A stretch of DNA of 64,000 bases from the NCBI RefSeq assembly GCF_900116685.1, contig NZ_FPBL01000006.1, positions 62,001-126,000 of the forward strand. The letters are read 5' to 3'. The stretch is from Nitrosomonas eutropha (GTDB taxonomy: Bacteria; Pseudomonadota; Gammaproteobacteria; Burkholderiales; Nitrosomonadaceae). Shown here piece by piece: positions 1 to 10,833 of this stretch (positions within the stretch are counted from its first letter, which is position 1; every line of letters begins with the position of its first letter). The position numbers and the translations under genes were made by a program. A model generated the notes under the pieces. It was not told the origin of the DNA, did not search any database, and saw only the letters and a list, made by a program, of their open reading frames with translations.

Positions 1-1014
1 CAGTTGATTGAGCTTGGTGGTAAGCGATCTGCCCGGGTGAATGTGGCAACACTGGGGCAGGAGCTAGCCGATCAGGCTTATGCCGCCAAACGGTTGGAAG
101 TTGTTGCCCGTACTGCTAATACTTTTATTGATGTGCTGGAAAATCAGGTGCATGTAAGAGTGATGGACGACACTTTGCGTCTGATGCAAAAGGCAATGAA
201 AACAGTTGTTAAACGGGTCGAAGCGGGGAAAGCGCCGCCTATTGAAGCTACTCGTTCAAAGGTGGCATTATCCGCTGCGAGTATTGAACTGGAACAGGGT
301 AGACGCAATTTGTCAGCGGCGCGGGCAAAGTTGGCCCTTCTCTGGGGAGAGGCGGAGCCGCGCTTTGGCCAGGCTCTGGGAGAGCTGGAATCATTTGTTG
401 AGATACCGGAATTTGATCAGCTGATAAAACGTCTTGAAGAAAACCCAATCATGCTGCAAAGCCTTAAAAATATCGCGCAGCGTGAGGCGATAGTCGAGTT
501 GCAAAAAGCGAATAAAATTCCGGATGTAACAGTTGGTGCAGGTATTCAGCGCTATTTCAGTCTAGACAAGACTACTGCTGTGCTGGATATATCTATTCCT
601 ATTCCAATTTTCGATCGTAATCAGGGAAATGAACTGGAAGCCCGCCAACGCCTGAATAAAGCAATGGATGAACGCGCCTCAGTTGAATTGCAACTTAGAA
701 CTGAATTTGCGCGTAACTACGAGAATCTGCTGGCTGCCCGGAATGAAATCCAGGTATTGCATGATGAGGTGTTGCCAGGTGCGCAGAATGCCTTTGAGAT
801 TACCAATCGGGGTTATCAGCTGGGTAAATTCAGTTTTCTGGAAATGCTGGATGCCCAACGTGCCTTTTTTCAAAATCGCATTCTTTATGTGCGGGCACTG
901 GCCAGCTACCAGCGTCTGGTCAATATCATCGAGCAGTTGATTGCAGCGCCGCTTGCTGATTCAGCTGCAGATTATACGAGGCTCAATACTCAAGGGAAGG
1001 AGCGTAATCAATGA
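1..1014 (+). CDS. czcC: Outer-membrane efflux protein, CzcC/TolC family (5' truncated by window edge)
   Basis: The frame is open from base 1, and its first residues (QLIELGGKRSARV) are internal to CzcC-type proteins, so the real start lies upstream. About 337 residues are visible, against roughly 410-430 usual for the family. The product is the trimeric outer-membrane channel of a tripartite RND heavy-metal efflux pump. The sequence shows the long amphipathic helices of outer-membrane efflux proteins and the usual SxPIPIFDRNQG-like stretch (residues near 200). The stop codon overlaps the start of the adaptor gene by 4 nt (ATGA), so the two are probably translationally coupled. Assignment to CzcC rather than another TolC homologue rests on the two genes that follow. 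Confidence 0.88.
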   Translation, partial: QLIELGGKRSARVNVATLGQELADQAYAAKRLEVVARTANTFIDVLENQVHVRVMDDTLRLMQKAMKTVVKRVEAGKAPPIEATRSKVALSAASIELEQGRRNLSAARAKLALLWGEAEPRFGQALGELESFVEIPEFDQLIKRLEENPIMLQSLKNIAQREAIVELQKANKIPDVTVGAGIQRYFSLDKTTAVLDISIPIPIFDRNQGNELEARQRLNKAMDERASVELQLRTEFARNYENLLAARNEIQVLHDEVLPGAQNAFEITNRGYQLGKFSFLEMLDAQRAFFQNRILYVRALASYQRLVNIIEQLIAAPLADSAADYTRLNTQGKERNQ

Positions 1015-2507
1015 ACGTTAGCGGACGATTACCCATTGTGGCGGTTATTCTGGTTGGCATTTTGCTGGGAGCGTTGCTGCTGATCCAGGATAAATCCAGG
1101 CTACCGGATGCCGAGGAATCGCCTCATTCTGTTGGGAGCGTTGCTGAACATCAATCAGTGATCGGGCCGAAGGGCGGGGAGCTGTTCTCGGAAGATGATT
1201 TAAGTCTTGAGTTGACTATTCATGAGAGTGGCACGTTTCCACAATTCAGGCTTTATCCCTATCGACAAAAACAACCATTGGCACCGGCTGAAGTAAAGGT
1301 AACGATTGCATTGTCCCGTCTTGGCAGGCCGGTGCAACTGTTTCACTTCAGGACGGAAAGTGACTATCTGGTTAGTGATCAGGAAGTGGAAGAACCTCAT
1401 TCTTTCGAGATGGTAATTGTCGCTGAGTATCAGGACAAAACCTATCGTTGGCATCACAGCGAGGTTGAAGCGCGTGTGGAAATGTCCGATACGGCGATGC
1501 AAAGCAACGGTATTGAACTGGCCACGGCTGGTCCCGCCATCATTCACTCTAAAATTACTCTGCCGGGTGAAATCATTTTCAATGAACATCATATCGTGCA
1601 TGTTGTGCCGCGTTTACCCGGCATGGTGGTGTCGATTAAACGCCATCACGGACAAAGAGTGAAAAAGGGAGAGGTGCTTGCGATCATGGAAAGTGCCATG
1701 CTGGCCGATTTGCGCAGTCAATACCTGCTTACCCGCAAGCGCCTGGTGCTGGCACAAACAATCTATGATCGGGAAGAGCAATTGTGGAGGGAAAAAATTA
1801 CAGCAAAACAGGATTATCTTGTAGCACAACAGCAACGGGAAGAAGCCAGCATAGCAACCCAGCTGGCAGCTGAGCGCTTGCGGGCGCTGGGCGTACAGCC
1901 AGAATCCGGATTATCTTGGGAAAATATTGCGCATTATGAAATCCGTTCTCCTATTTCCGGAATTGTCATTGATGAAGCAATCGTTACAGGAGAGGTCGTC
2001 AAGGAAGATAAGACTGCGTATATCGTTGCTGACATTTCCACAGTCTGGGCGGCTGTCAGGGTATTCCCCCGGAATCTGCACCAGGTTCATACAGGCCAGC
2101 GTGCTGTTATCCGCGCGAATACCTATGATTTGACGCAGGAAGGTAAGGTGATTTATGTGACGACATTGCTTGATGAACAGACACGCACAGCCATTGCCCG
2201 AGTACAGCTCGATAATCGGGATGAACAATGGCGTCCTGGTATGTTCGTCAAGGCCGATTTGCAGATCGAAGCAGTCGAAGTCCCGGTAGCTGTATCGCTG
2301 GAAGCAATACAGACACTGGATAACCAGTCGGTGGTGTTTGGTCGCTATGGTGATTTCTTTGAAATGCGCCCGCTAAAACTGGGGCGCAGCGATAGCCAAA
2401 TGGTCGAAGTGATTGAAGGCTTGTTTGCTGGAGAGCACTACGCTGCGGGCAACAGCTTCATCATCAAATCGGAGCTGGGCAAGACAGGGGCCACTCATGA
2501 ACACTGA
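1011..2507 (+). CDS. czcB: RND efflux periplasmic adaptor, CzcB type
   Basis: Membrane-fusion protein that links the inner-membrane pump to the outer-membrane channel and may hand over periplasmic metal ions. An N-terminal membrane anchor (residues about 8-26) is followed by the extra domain typical of the CzcB branch (GGELF, then a beta-rich stretch ending EEPHSFEM, near residues 45-145). Next come the barrel-sandwich/lipoyl halves around a helical hairpin (about 190-310) and a beta-barrel. The 498-aa length fits the CzcB branch. A C-terminal THEH may add metal ligands. The start overlaps the czcC stop (ATGA). About 110 nt separate it from czcA, still consistent with one operon. Substrate metal cannot be read directly; Co/Zn/Cd is inferred from czcA. 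Confidence 0.9.
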   Translation: MNVSGRLPIVAVILVGILLGALLLIQDKSRLPDAEESPHSVGSVAEHQSVIGPKGGELFSEDDLSLELTIHESGTFPQFRLYPYRQKQPLAPAEVKVTIALSRLGRPVQLFHFRTESDYLVSDQEVEEPHSFEMVIVAEYQDKTYRWHHSEVEARVEMSDTAMQSNGIELATAGPAIIHSKITLPGEIIFNEHHIVHVVPRLPGMVVSIKRHHGQRVKKGEVLAIMESAMLADLRSQYLLTRKRLVLAQTIYDREEQLWREKITAKQDYLVAQQQREEASIATQLAAERLRALGVQPESGLSWENIAHYEIRSPISGIVIDEAIVTGEVVKEDKTAYIVADISTVWAAVRVFPRNLHQVHTGQRAVIRANTYDLTQEGKVIYVTTLLDEQTRTAIARVQLDNRDEQWRPGMFVKADLQIEAVEVPVAVSLEAIQTLDNQSVVFGRYGDFFEMRPLKLGRSDSQMVEVIEGLFAGEHYAAGNSFIIKSELGKTGATHEH

Positions 2508-2605
2508 GAAGGTGTCAGTTAATTGTTTATGTCACCTGGCTATTTTTTTTGATGCCTTGATTGCTGCATATATATTTTCTATTTTCAGAAATAGTCGCAG
2601 GTTGA

Positions 2606-5830
<3,225 letters not shown>

Positions 5831-5880
5831 GGTTATTTCCAACTGATCTATTGTTGAGACAAGTTGCTATTTTTTGAAAC

Positions 5881-5901
5881 ATTCGAGTGTCGAATTTTTT
5901 T
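5881..5901 (+). terminator. Factor-independent terminator after czcCBA
   Basis: A perfect 6-bp stem (ATTCGA / TCGAAT) with a GTG loop runs directly into seven T residues, 51 nt after the czcA stop. No gene on the opposite strand ends here, so it most likely ends the czc transcript. Confidence 0.65.
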
Positions 5902-6053
5902 ACATTCCAGTGAGCCAGGAATTTTTTAGATGGGTAAGTAAAGCTATCTTTTTGTTTTCCCTGATATAAAAAATACTATTTGGATATGGCATGAGATATG
6001 CTTGTTAATAGAATTAAGGACATATTAAGAACCTATTTTTTGCTGGCTATTGT

Positions 6054-6059
6054 TATACT
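6054..6059 (+). promoter_or_regulatory. Candidate -10 element for the HPr-rel-A cassette
   Basis: TATACT lies 44 nt upstream of the first cassette gene in an AT-rich stretch after the czc terminator. I find no convincing -35 box at 16-18 nt. GAGGTG at 6091-6096, 7 nt before ATG 6104, is a good ribosome binding site. Confidence 0.35.
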
Positions 6060-6103
6060 GGCAACTGATCTTTCCTGAAATTTTGCATGAGAGGTGACTG
6101 AAC

Positions 6104-6541
6104 ATGTCGGAAAAAAATATACCGGAACAATTGAAACAGGATGCAGTTGGTGAACAGACGACGGCTGTTTCTCCTCCTCAACCGACCCGCAGACGGTTAC
6201 TCAAAAGTACCGTTACCATTCCAGTCATCATGACCTTACATAGTGGGGCGGCACTGGCACGGACGAGTAATCTGGTAGGCGCGGTTACAGATCTGGATTC
6301 GGCGGCCAAGAAGATGAATGATCTGGAACAAGCACGAATCGTGTGCGTCAATCCCGGAGATGGTCTTATTGAAGAAAGTAGCTCCACTTATGATTTAGGC
6401 ATGAATCCGACAGCAGTCTTGGGTGAAGCATCGCAAGATTTGGAAACACAGGCACAGAATTGTCAAGCAGGCGGCGGCATTTTGATTTCAGCGACTGCAT
6501 TTACTTCCCTTCAAGGCAGAGGATTTTTCACCGATCTATAA
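6104..6541 (+). CDS. Tat-leader small protein, candidate substrate of the HPr-rel-A cassette
   Basis: A 145-aa protein with no enzyme domain that I recognise. Residues 28-34 (TRRRLLK) match the twin-arginine consensus with Leu in place of Phe. A weakly hydrophobic segment follows (35-49) and an AxA cleavage site (ALA at 50-52), so the mature protein would be about 93 residues (53-145). That part holds two cysteines (81 and 120), a short acidic helix, and a Gly-rich hydrophobic end. The roughly 27-residue region before the twin arginines is long and hydrophilic and could act as a recognition leader for the PqqD-like protein encoded 24 nt downstream. It is first in a tight four-gene cluster with a kinase-like and a nucleotidyltransferase gene. 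A role as their modified, exported substrate is inference. Confidence 0.8.
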   Translation: MSEKNIPEQLKQDAVGEQTTAVSPPQPTRRRLLKSTVTIPVIMTLHSGAALARTSNLVGAVTDLDSAAKKMNDLEQARIVCVNPGDGLIEESSSTYDLGMNPTAVLGEASQDLETQAQNCQAGGGILISATAFTSLQGRGFFTDL

Positions 6542-6565
6542 TAATTGGCGGTGATGGTAGACTGA

Positions 6566-6853
6566 ATGAATAGCTGGTATTCATCTCGTTTTTCACTACT
6601 GCGTATAGAAAGTTGGGAGAGTGAATTTACCGTGTTCCAACCGGAATCCGAGAAAACCCATTTTCTGAATGAAATGGGGTTGCAGATTCTTGTAATGCTT
6701 GATCAATCCCCTACCTCGCTTGAGGTACTTTGCCGGAAACTGTCGGAATATTTTACATTACAGCCTGATGCGCAATTTCTCAGGCAAGTTGCCCAGATCT
6801 TACAGCGTTATGAGGCGCTGGGGCTAATCGAAAGAGTAAAAGAAAGCGAGTGA
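6566..6853 (+). CDS. PqqD-like peptide-binding protein, HPr-rel-A system
   Basis: A 95-aa protein with the winged-helix, PqqD-like layout: an N-terminal beta part containing HFLNEMGLQILVMLDQ, then two helices with ALGLIERV at the end. PqqD-type proteins (RiPP recognition elements) bind the leader of a precursor peptide and present it to a modifying enzyme. The stop overlaps the GTG start of the kinase-like gene by 4 nt (GTGA), which points to coupled synthesis. Known HMM families place this type of PqqD homologue beside HprK-related kinase A. The binding partner here is not known; the upstream Tat-leader protein is the obvious candidate. Confidence 0.8.
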   Translation: MNSWYSSRFSLLRIESWESEFTVFQPESEKTHFLNEMGLQILVMLDQSPTSLEVLCRKLSEYFTLQPDAQFLRQVAQILQRYEALGLIERVKESE

Positions 6854-7758
6854 AAGTCGGGCAGCTGTCGCTGGATGAATTTCATGCATTGCTTATTGGA
6901 CAAGGTCTGCGGGTAAAGATGGGCCCGTTCAATCTGTCTGTTCAAACCCGGTTACCATTACTTATTCGTCAGCTTCACCAGATGTATTCTCACTATTCGC
7001 TGGCGGAAGAGGACGAGATTGTTGAATTTCATGTCCGAGTCATTCCCAAACATTCGATCAGACAGCCATTGGCGCGATTGATCCGATTCGAAGTTGATGG
7101 CCGCTCCCCATTTCCGCCTGTGCCCGTGGAGCAGGCGCTGGCGACCCTGGAATGGGGGGTGAATCTTGTCATTGCCATGCGCATCAATCATTTGTTGCTG
7201 TTTCATTCCGCCACAGTGGAACGTAATGGCCATGTGCTGCTGCTGCCAGCCTGGCCGGGCAGCGGCAAGACAACCTTGAGCGCTATGCTCATGCACCGTG
7301 GTTATCGTCTGTTTTCTGATGAATTCGGATTGATGGCTCCTGAAACCGGTGATTTTTTCCCACTTCCCCGGCTGATGCCACTCAAAAATCAATCTATTGA
7401 AATTATTCGTCATTATCTGCCGGAAGCTGTGCTGGGGCCGGAAATACCTGGCACGCTGAAGGGCACGGTTGCGCATATACGCCCACCGCAAGCAAGTATT
7501 GAGCGGGCAGATGAGGCTGCCCAACCCCGCTGGATTGTTTTCCCAAAATGGGTAGCTGGTGCTGCCTTGCGGCTGGAGTCTTTGCCACAATCCGAGGCGT
7601 TTCTGTTGCTTGCAACAAATGCATTTAACTACGAAGTGCTGGGAGAAGCTGCATTTGATGCGGTGACGCGCCTGGTTCGGGGTTGCGAGTGTCGCAAACT
7701 GGTGTATTCCGATTTTGACAGTGCATTGGTTGCACTGGATGAACTGACCGATGGCTGA
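6850..7758 (+). CDS. HprK-related kinase A
   Basis: A 302-aa homologue of the HPr kinase/phosphorylase C-terminal domain. It shows a P-loop AWPGSGKTT at residues 134-142, a preceding LLFHSATVERNG with a conserved-looking His (119), and LFSDEFG at 154-160 where HPr kinases carry acidic Mg2+ ligands. No PTS genes are in view, and there is no HPr kinase N-terminal domain, so HPr itself is an unlikely target. Relatives beside lasso-peptide genes phosphorylate a serine of the precursor peptide, a useful precedent, though no lasso cyclase or protease is encoded here. The GTG start lies in the PqqD stop overlap, and its own stop overlaps the next gene by 8 nt. Confidence 0.82.
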   Translation: MKVGQLSLDEFHALLIGQGLRVKMGPFNLSVQTRLPLLIRQLHQMYSHYSLAEEDEIVEFHVRVIPKHSIRQPLARLIRFEVDGRSPFPPVPVEQALATLEWGVNLVIAMRINHLLLFHSATVERNGHVLLLPAWPGSGKTTLSAMLMHRGYRLFSDEFGLMAPETGDFFPLPRLMPLKNQSIEIIRHYLPEAVLGPEIPGTLKGTVAHIRPPQASIERADEAAQPRWIVFPKWVAGAALRLESLPQSEAFLLLATNAFNYEVLGEAAFDAVTRLVRGCECRKLVYSDFDSALVALDELTDG

Positions 7759-8878
7759 GTTTAAGGTTGATGTCAGGCTAGATCATCACCAGTTACTGCT
7801 GGAAGCAATTATCCGGCCTGCTACCCTGGTTAATTACAGTCATTTGCAATGGGAGTTGCTGTTGCGCGTGGCAAGACGCGCAAGGTTACTTGGTTACCTT
7901 GCTGCCCGGCTGGAAAAAAATGGATCACTGGATAAAATTCCGCAGCGGGCTGCCAACTTGTTGCGCTCCAGTTTGATTCAGGCTAAAAAACAGCAGCAAT
8001 CGGTAAATTGGGAGTTGAATCGAGTGCTGTGGGCGCTGGATGGCCGAGAGATCCGGATCATTGTACTTAAAGGCATGGCGTATCAGCTGCAAGATTTTCC
8101 GAACGCGGCCGGGCGCATCTTTGCTGATCTGGATTTATTGGTATCGAAGGAGGCTCTCGGTCAGATTGAATCCATGCTGTCGAAAAAAGGCTGGCAGCGC
8201 CACGTGCTCACCGATTATGACGAACGCTATTACCGTGAGTGGAGCCATGAAATTCCTGCGTTGGTGCATCCTGAGCGCGGGGTTGAGGTAGATGTGCATC
8301 ACACGCTTTCCTCGCCGCTGGGCAATCTGAAAATTGATCCACTGCCGTTTCGGGAAGCGGCAATCAAAGTGAAGGATAAAGGTGTTTATGTTCTGAGCCC
8401 GGAAGACATGCTGCTACATTGCGCAGTCAATCTGTTTCAGAACAACGAATTGGCTGATGATCTGCGCCATTTGCTGGATTTTCATGAAATTCTGCAATTT
8501 TTCAGCCAGCAACAGTTGTCTTTCCGGGAGAAGCTGATCGACCGTGCCAACCGGCTTGGACTGGGTAGGCCACTTTTTTACAGCCTCTATTTCAGTCGTT
8601 TATTACTGCACTCATCGGCTCCGGAGCAGCTGGAAAAACAGTTAAATCATCAACCTGGCTGGCTGACATTGCGCATCATGCATGATTGTGTGCCGCTGGC
8701 GCTGCTGCCGCAACATCCTGATCAACCATCAAAATGGGTAGAACTCGCACGTTTGTTGCTCTACTTGCGCAGCCACTGGCTGCGCATGCCGTTGTATCGC
8801 CTGTTGCCACATCTGGCCTACAAGTTTTATCTGTCAGTATTTCCGGGCAAGAGCGCTCGTGCTAAGCAGAACGGGTGA
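7751..8878 (+). CDS. Nucleotidyltransferase-fold protein (PF14907-like), HPr-rel-A system
   Basis: A 375-aa protein of the uncharacterised nucleotidyltransferase family that accompanies PqqD-like and HprK-like genes. The core shows VLKGMAYQL (residues 105-113) followed by GRIFADLDLLV (121-131), where D126 and D128 form the metal-binding DxD of the polymerase-beta fold. EVDVHHTL, further on, supplies a third acidic position. The C-terminal half is helical and rich in Leu. It probably transfers a nucleotide or a similar group to a protein or small molecule; the acceptor is unknown. It is the last gene of the cassette and converges on mgtE with only 10 nt between the two stops. Confidence 0.8.
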   Translation: MAEFKVDVRLDHHQLLLEAIIRPATLVNYSHLQWELLLRVARRARLLGYLAARLEKNGSLDKIPQRAANLLRSSLIQAKKQQQSVNWELNRVLWALDGREIRIIVLKGMAYQLQDFPNAAGRIFADLDLLVSKEALGQIESMLSKKGWQRHVLTDYDERYYREWSHEIPALVHPERGVEVDVHHTLSSPLGNLKIDPLPFREAAIKVKDKGVYVLSPEDMLLHCAVNLFQNNELADDLRHLLDFHEILQFFSQQQLSFREKLIDRANRLGLGRPLFYSLYFSRLLLHSSAPEQLEKQLNHQPGWLTLRIMHDCVPLALLPQHPDQPSKWVELARLLLYLRSHWLRMPLYRLLPHLAYKFYLSVFPGKSARAKQNG

Positions 8879-8888
8879 TTCTGGAAAA

Positions 8889-10331
8889 TTACAGCAAAAA
8901 AAGTGTTGCCAGCCCCAGAAAAATGAAAAATCCTCCACTATCGGTGACGGCAGTAATCATGACGCTGGAACCAAGCGCCGGATCGCGTCCGAACTTCCGG
9001 CGTGTTAACGGGATGAGTACCCCGACAAATGCAGCGAGAAGAAGGTTTAGCAGCATGGCAAGCGACATTACCAGGCCAAGCTGTATATTCTGATAGATGG
9101 CATAGGTAAATAACCCCACGAGCCCTCCCCAGACAATGCCATTGACGATACTGACGCTGATTTCCTTGGTAATCAGTTTGAGGGTGCTGTCCTGGCTGAC
9201 TTGCCCCAGCGCGAGGGCGCGCACAATCATGGTAATGGTCTGGTTGCCGGAGTTACCGCCAACACCGGCAACGATAGGCATGAGCGCAGCGAGTGCTACC
9301 AGCTTCTCGATTGAGTTTTCAAAAAGTCCGATCACGCGCGAAGCAATAAATGCCGTCACCAGATTAATCGCCAGCCAGGCCCAACGGTTGCGGACACTCT
9401 TCCAGACGGGTGCGAATAAATCTTCCTCTTCACTTAATCCAGCCTGATTGCGCGTTTCAAGATCAGCTTTTTCGCGCATGAAATCAATGACCGCATTGAC
9501 AGTTACCCTGCCCAACAGTTTTCCTTCCGGAGAAACAACTGCTGCTGTTACCAGATCGTAACGTTCAAATGCATGTGTAGCCTGCTCAGCCTTGTCGTCC
9601 GGTAGAAATTTGACTGTTTTGCGTGTCATGACTTCCGTTACCGTAGTGTCCGGATCGCTAACCAGCAATCGGTTCAACAACAGAGTCCCTTGCAGGTGTT
9701 CATTGCGATCCACTACAAACAGCTGATCGGTGTGATCCGGTAATTCACCCAACCGGCGCAAGTAGCGCAGAACAACTTCGATGCGCACATCTCCGCGCAC
9801 GGTAATAACATCAAAATCCATCAGCGCGCCCACTGCATCTTCGGAGTAGGACATGGCTGCGCGTAGTTGTTCACGCTCTTCCATGGGTAGTGCCCGGAAA
9901 ACATCATCCATGACATCGCTGGGCAAATCTGGCGCCAGATCGGCAATTTCGTTTGCATCCAGCTGTTCTGCCGCAGCAACCAGCTCCTCGCTGTCCATAT
10001 CCTCAATCAGCGTCTGGCGAACAGCATCAGAGACTTCAAGCAGCACTTCACCATCATGCTCAGCCTTGACCAATCCCCAGATAATCAGGCGATCTTCAAG
10101 TGGAAGCATCTCCAGAATACGGGCGATATCTGCCGGGTGCAGCTTATCCAGTGCCTCCCGCAGATTGGCGAGATTCTGTTTTTGTATGATCGATTCAATC
10201 AACTCCGGCTCTGGAGTATCCTGCAGCCGAACAAAACCTTCTACCAGTTTGTATTTCTGCAGTAGGTAGATAATTTTCTGCAGTTTGCTTTCCAGGTTTT
10301 CATCCTGATTTTCGTGGTGTTCTTCCGTCAT
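8889..10331 (-). CDS. mgtE: Magnesium transporter MgtE
   Basis: A 480-aa Mg2+ channel/transporter of the inner membrane. The order is standard: a helical MgtE_N domain (about residues 30-140), two CBS domains (about 140-270, including LFVVDRNEHLQGTLLL), a connecting helix, then five membrane segments from about 310 on, with the pore motif GGNSGNQT near 370. The N and CBS domains close the pore when cytoplasmic Mg2+ is high, which is known for the family. It is monocistronic as far as can be seen. A -10 element and a palindrome lie upstream. Confidence 0.95.
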   Translation of the reverse strand: MTEEHHENQDENLESKLQKIIYLLQKYKLVEGFVRLQDTPEPELIESIIQKQNLANLREALDKLHPADIARILEMLPLEDRLIIWGLVKAEHDGEVLLEVSDAVRQTLIEDMDSEELVAAAEQLDANEIADLAPDLPSDVMDDVFRALPMEEREQLRAAMSYSEDAVGALMDFDVITVRGDVRIEVVLRYLRRLGELPDHTDQLFVVDRNEHLQGTLLLNRLLVSDPDTTVTEVMTRKTVKFLPDDKAEQATHAFERYDLVTAAVVSPEGKLLGRVTVNAVIDFMREKADLETRNQAGLSEEEDLFAPVWKSVRNRWAWLAINLVTAFIASRVIGLFENSIEKLVALAALMPIVAGVGGNSGNQTITMIVRALALGQVSQDSTLKLITKEISVSIVNGIVWGGLVGLFTYAIYQNIQLGLVMSLAMLLNLLLAAFVGVLIPLTRRKFGRDPALGSSVMITAVTDSGGFFIFLGLATLFLL

Positions 10332-10367
10332 GGCTGAATCAGTAGTCGTGTTTGTTGGCTGGAAGCC

Positions 10368-10373
10368 ATTATA
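10368..10373 (-). promoter_or_regulatory. Candidate -10 element of mgtE
   Basis: Read on the minus strand this is a perfect TATAAT, 37 nt before the mgtE ATG. No good -35 box is seen at the usual distance, which would fit an activator-dependent or weak promoter. Confidence 0.4.
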
Positions 10374-10410
10374 AGAATCAGTGAAGTACGTGCATCCGCT
10401 GCATGATTAT

Positions 10411-10429
10411 CTGATATCGGAAATATCAG
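10411..10429. repeat. Perfect inverted repeat upstream of the mgtE promoter
   Basis: CTGATAT and ATATCAG form 7-bp arms around CGGAA. The centre lies about 50 bp upstream of the -10 element on the mgtE side, a usual place for an activator site. There is no T tract, so a terminator is unlikely. Confidence 0.35.
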
Positions 10430-10833
10430 TTGAGAAATGGGCAGGGAAAAATGACTCCGTGAAATTTTTCGGGATGTTCGGAATGCTATCGGCAGTAAAG
10501 ATAAACAATCCCTGTTTCTACCCTCATTATTGTTGCAGTCAGGTACCAGTGGCAAAAATACCGGGTTTTCTCGTGAATGCAATAACTATTGCAGCGCAAA
10601 ACACATAAGCTGCGAGGTGCGGAGAAGACAGGGAAGCTGGCATTATTCGGGCCCGATAGCACGCCCGTAACTGCTTTTTATTTTAGCATGGAATTTTTAC
10701 GGGATCGTTACACAACAGGCAGCGTGATTTGTTACTGCTGTATTTTTTCTTGAGCTTGCCTCAAATGACAATTCAATAAATTGCGGCTGCCGGCAAGCAG
10801 TCTTGCAGGAGCGGATGATTTTCTCACTTTTGA

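Larger units (their letters stand above)
10332..10833. other. Intergenic region upstream of mgtE (502 bp)
   Basis: Open frames here (about 75-84 codons) lack ribosome binding sites and protein-like composition, so I do not call a gene. It holds the mgtE promoter candidate and a palindrome at its left end. A GC-rich stretch near 10610-10680 on the plus strand contains AGGGAAGC and GCCCGTAACTG, words that resemble the cobalamin riboswitch core, but the hallmark closing element is missing and no plus-strand gene follows. Confidence 0.5.

Noticed and set aside
1200-1601. 133-codon minus-strand frame within czcB
   Set aside because: Lies wholly inside a well-supported gene on the other strand; no ribosome binding site and an unlikely composition.
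6958-7590. 210-codon minus-strand frame opposite the HprK-related kinase gene
   Set aside because: Long, but antisense to a gene with clear motifs (Walker A); His/Gln/Trp-rich composition typical of a shadow frame.
6104-8878. Lasso-peptide cluster
   Set aside because: No asparagine-synthetase-like cyclase and no transglutaminase-like protease; the first gene is a 145-aa Tat protein, not a short precursor peptide.
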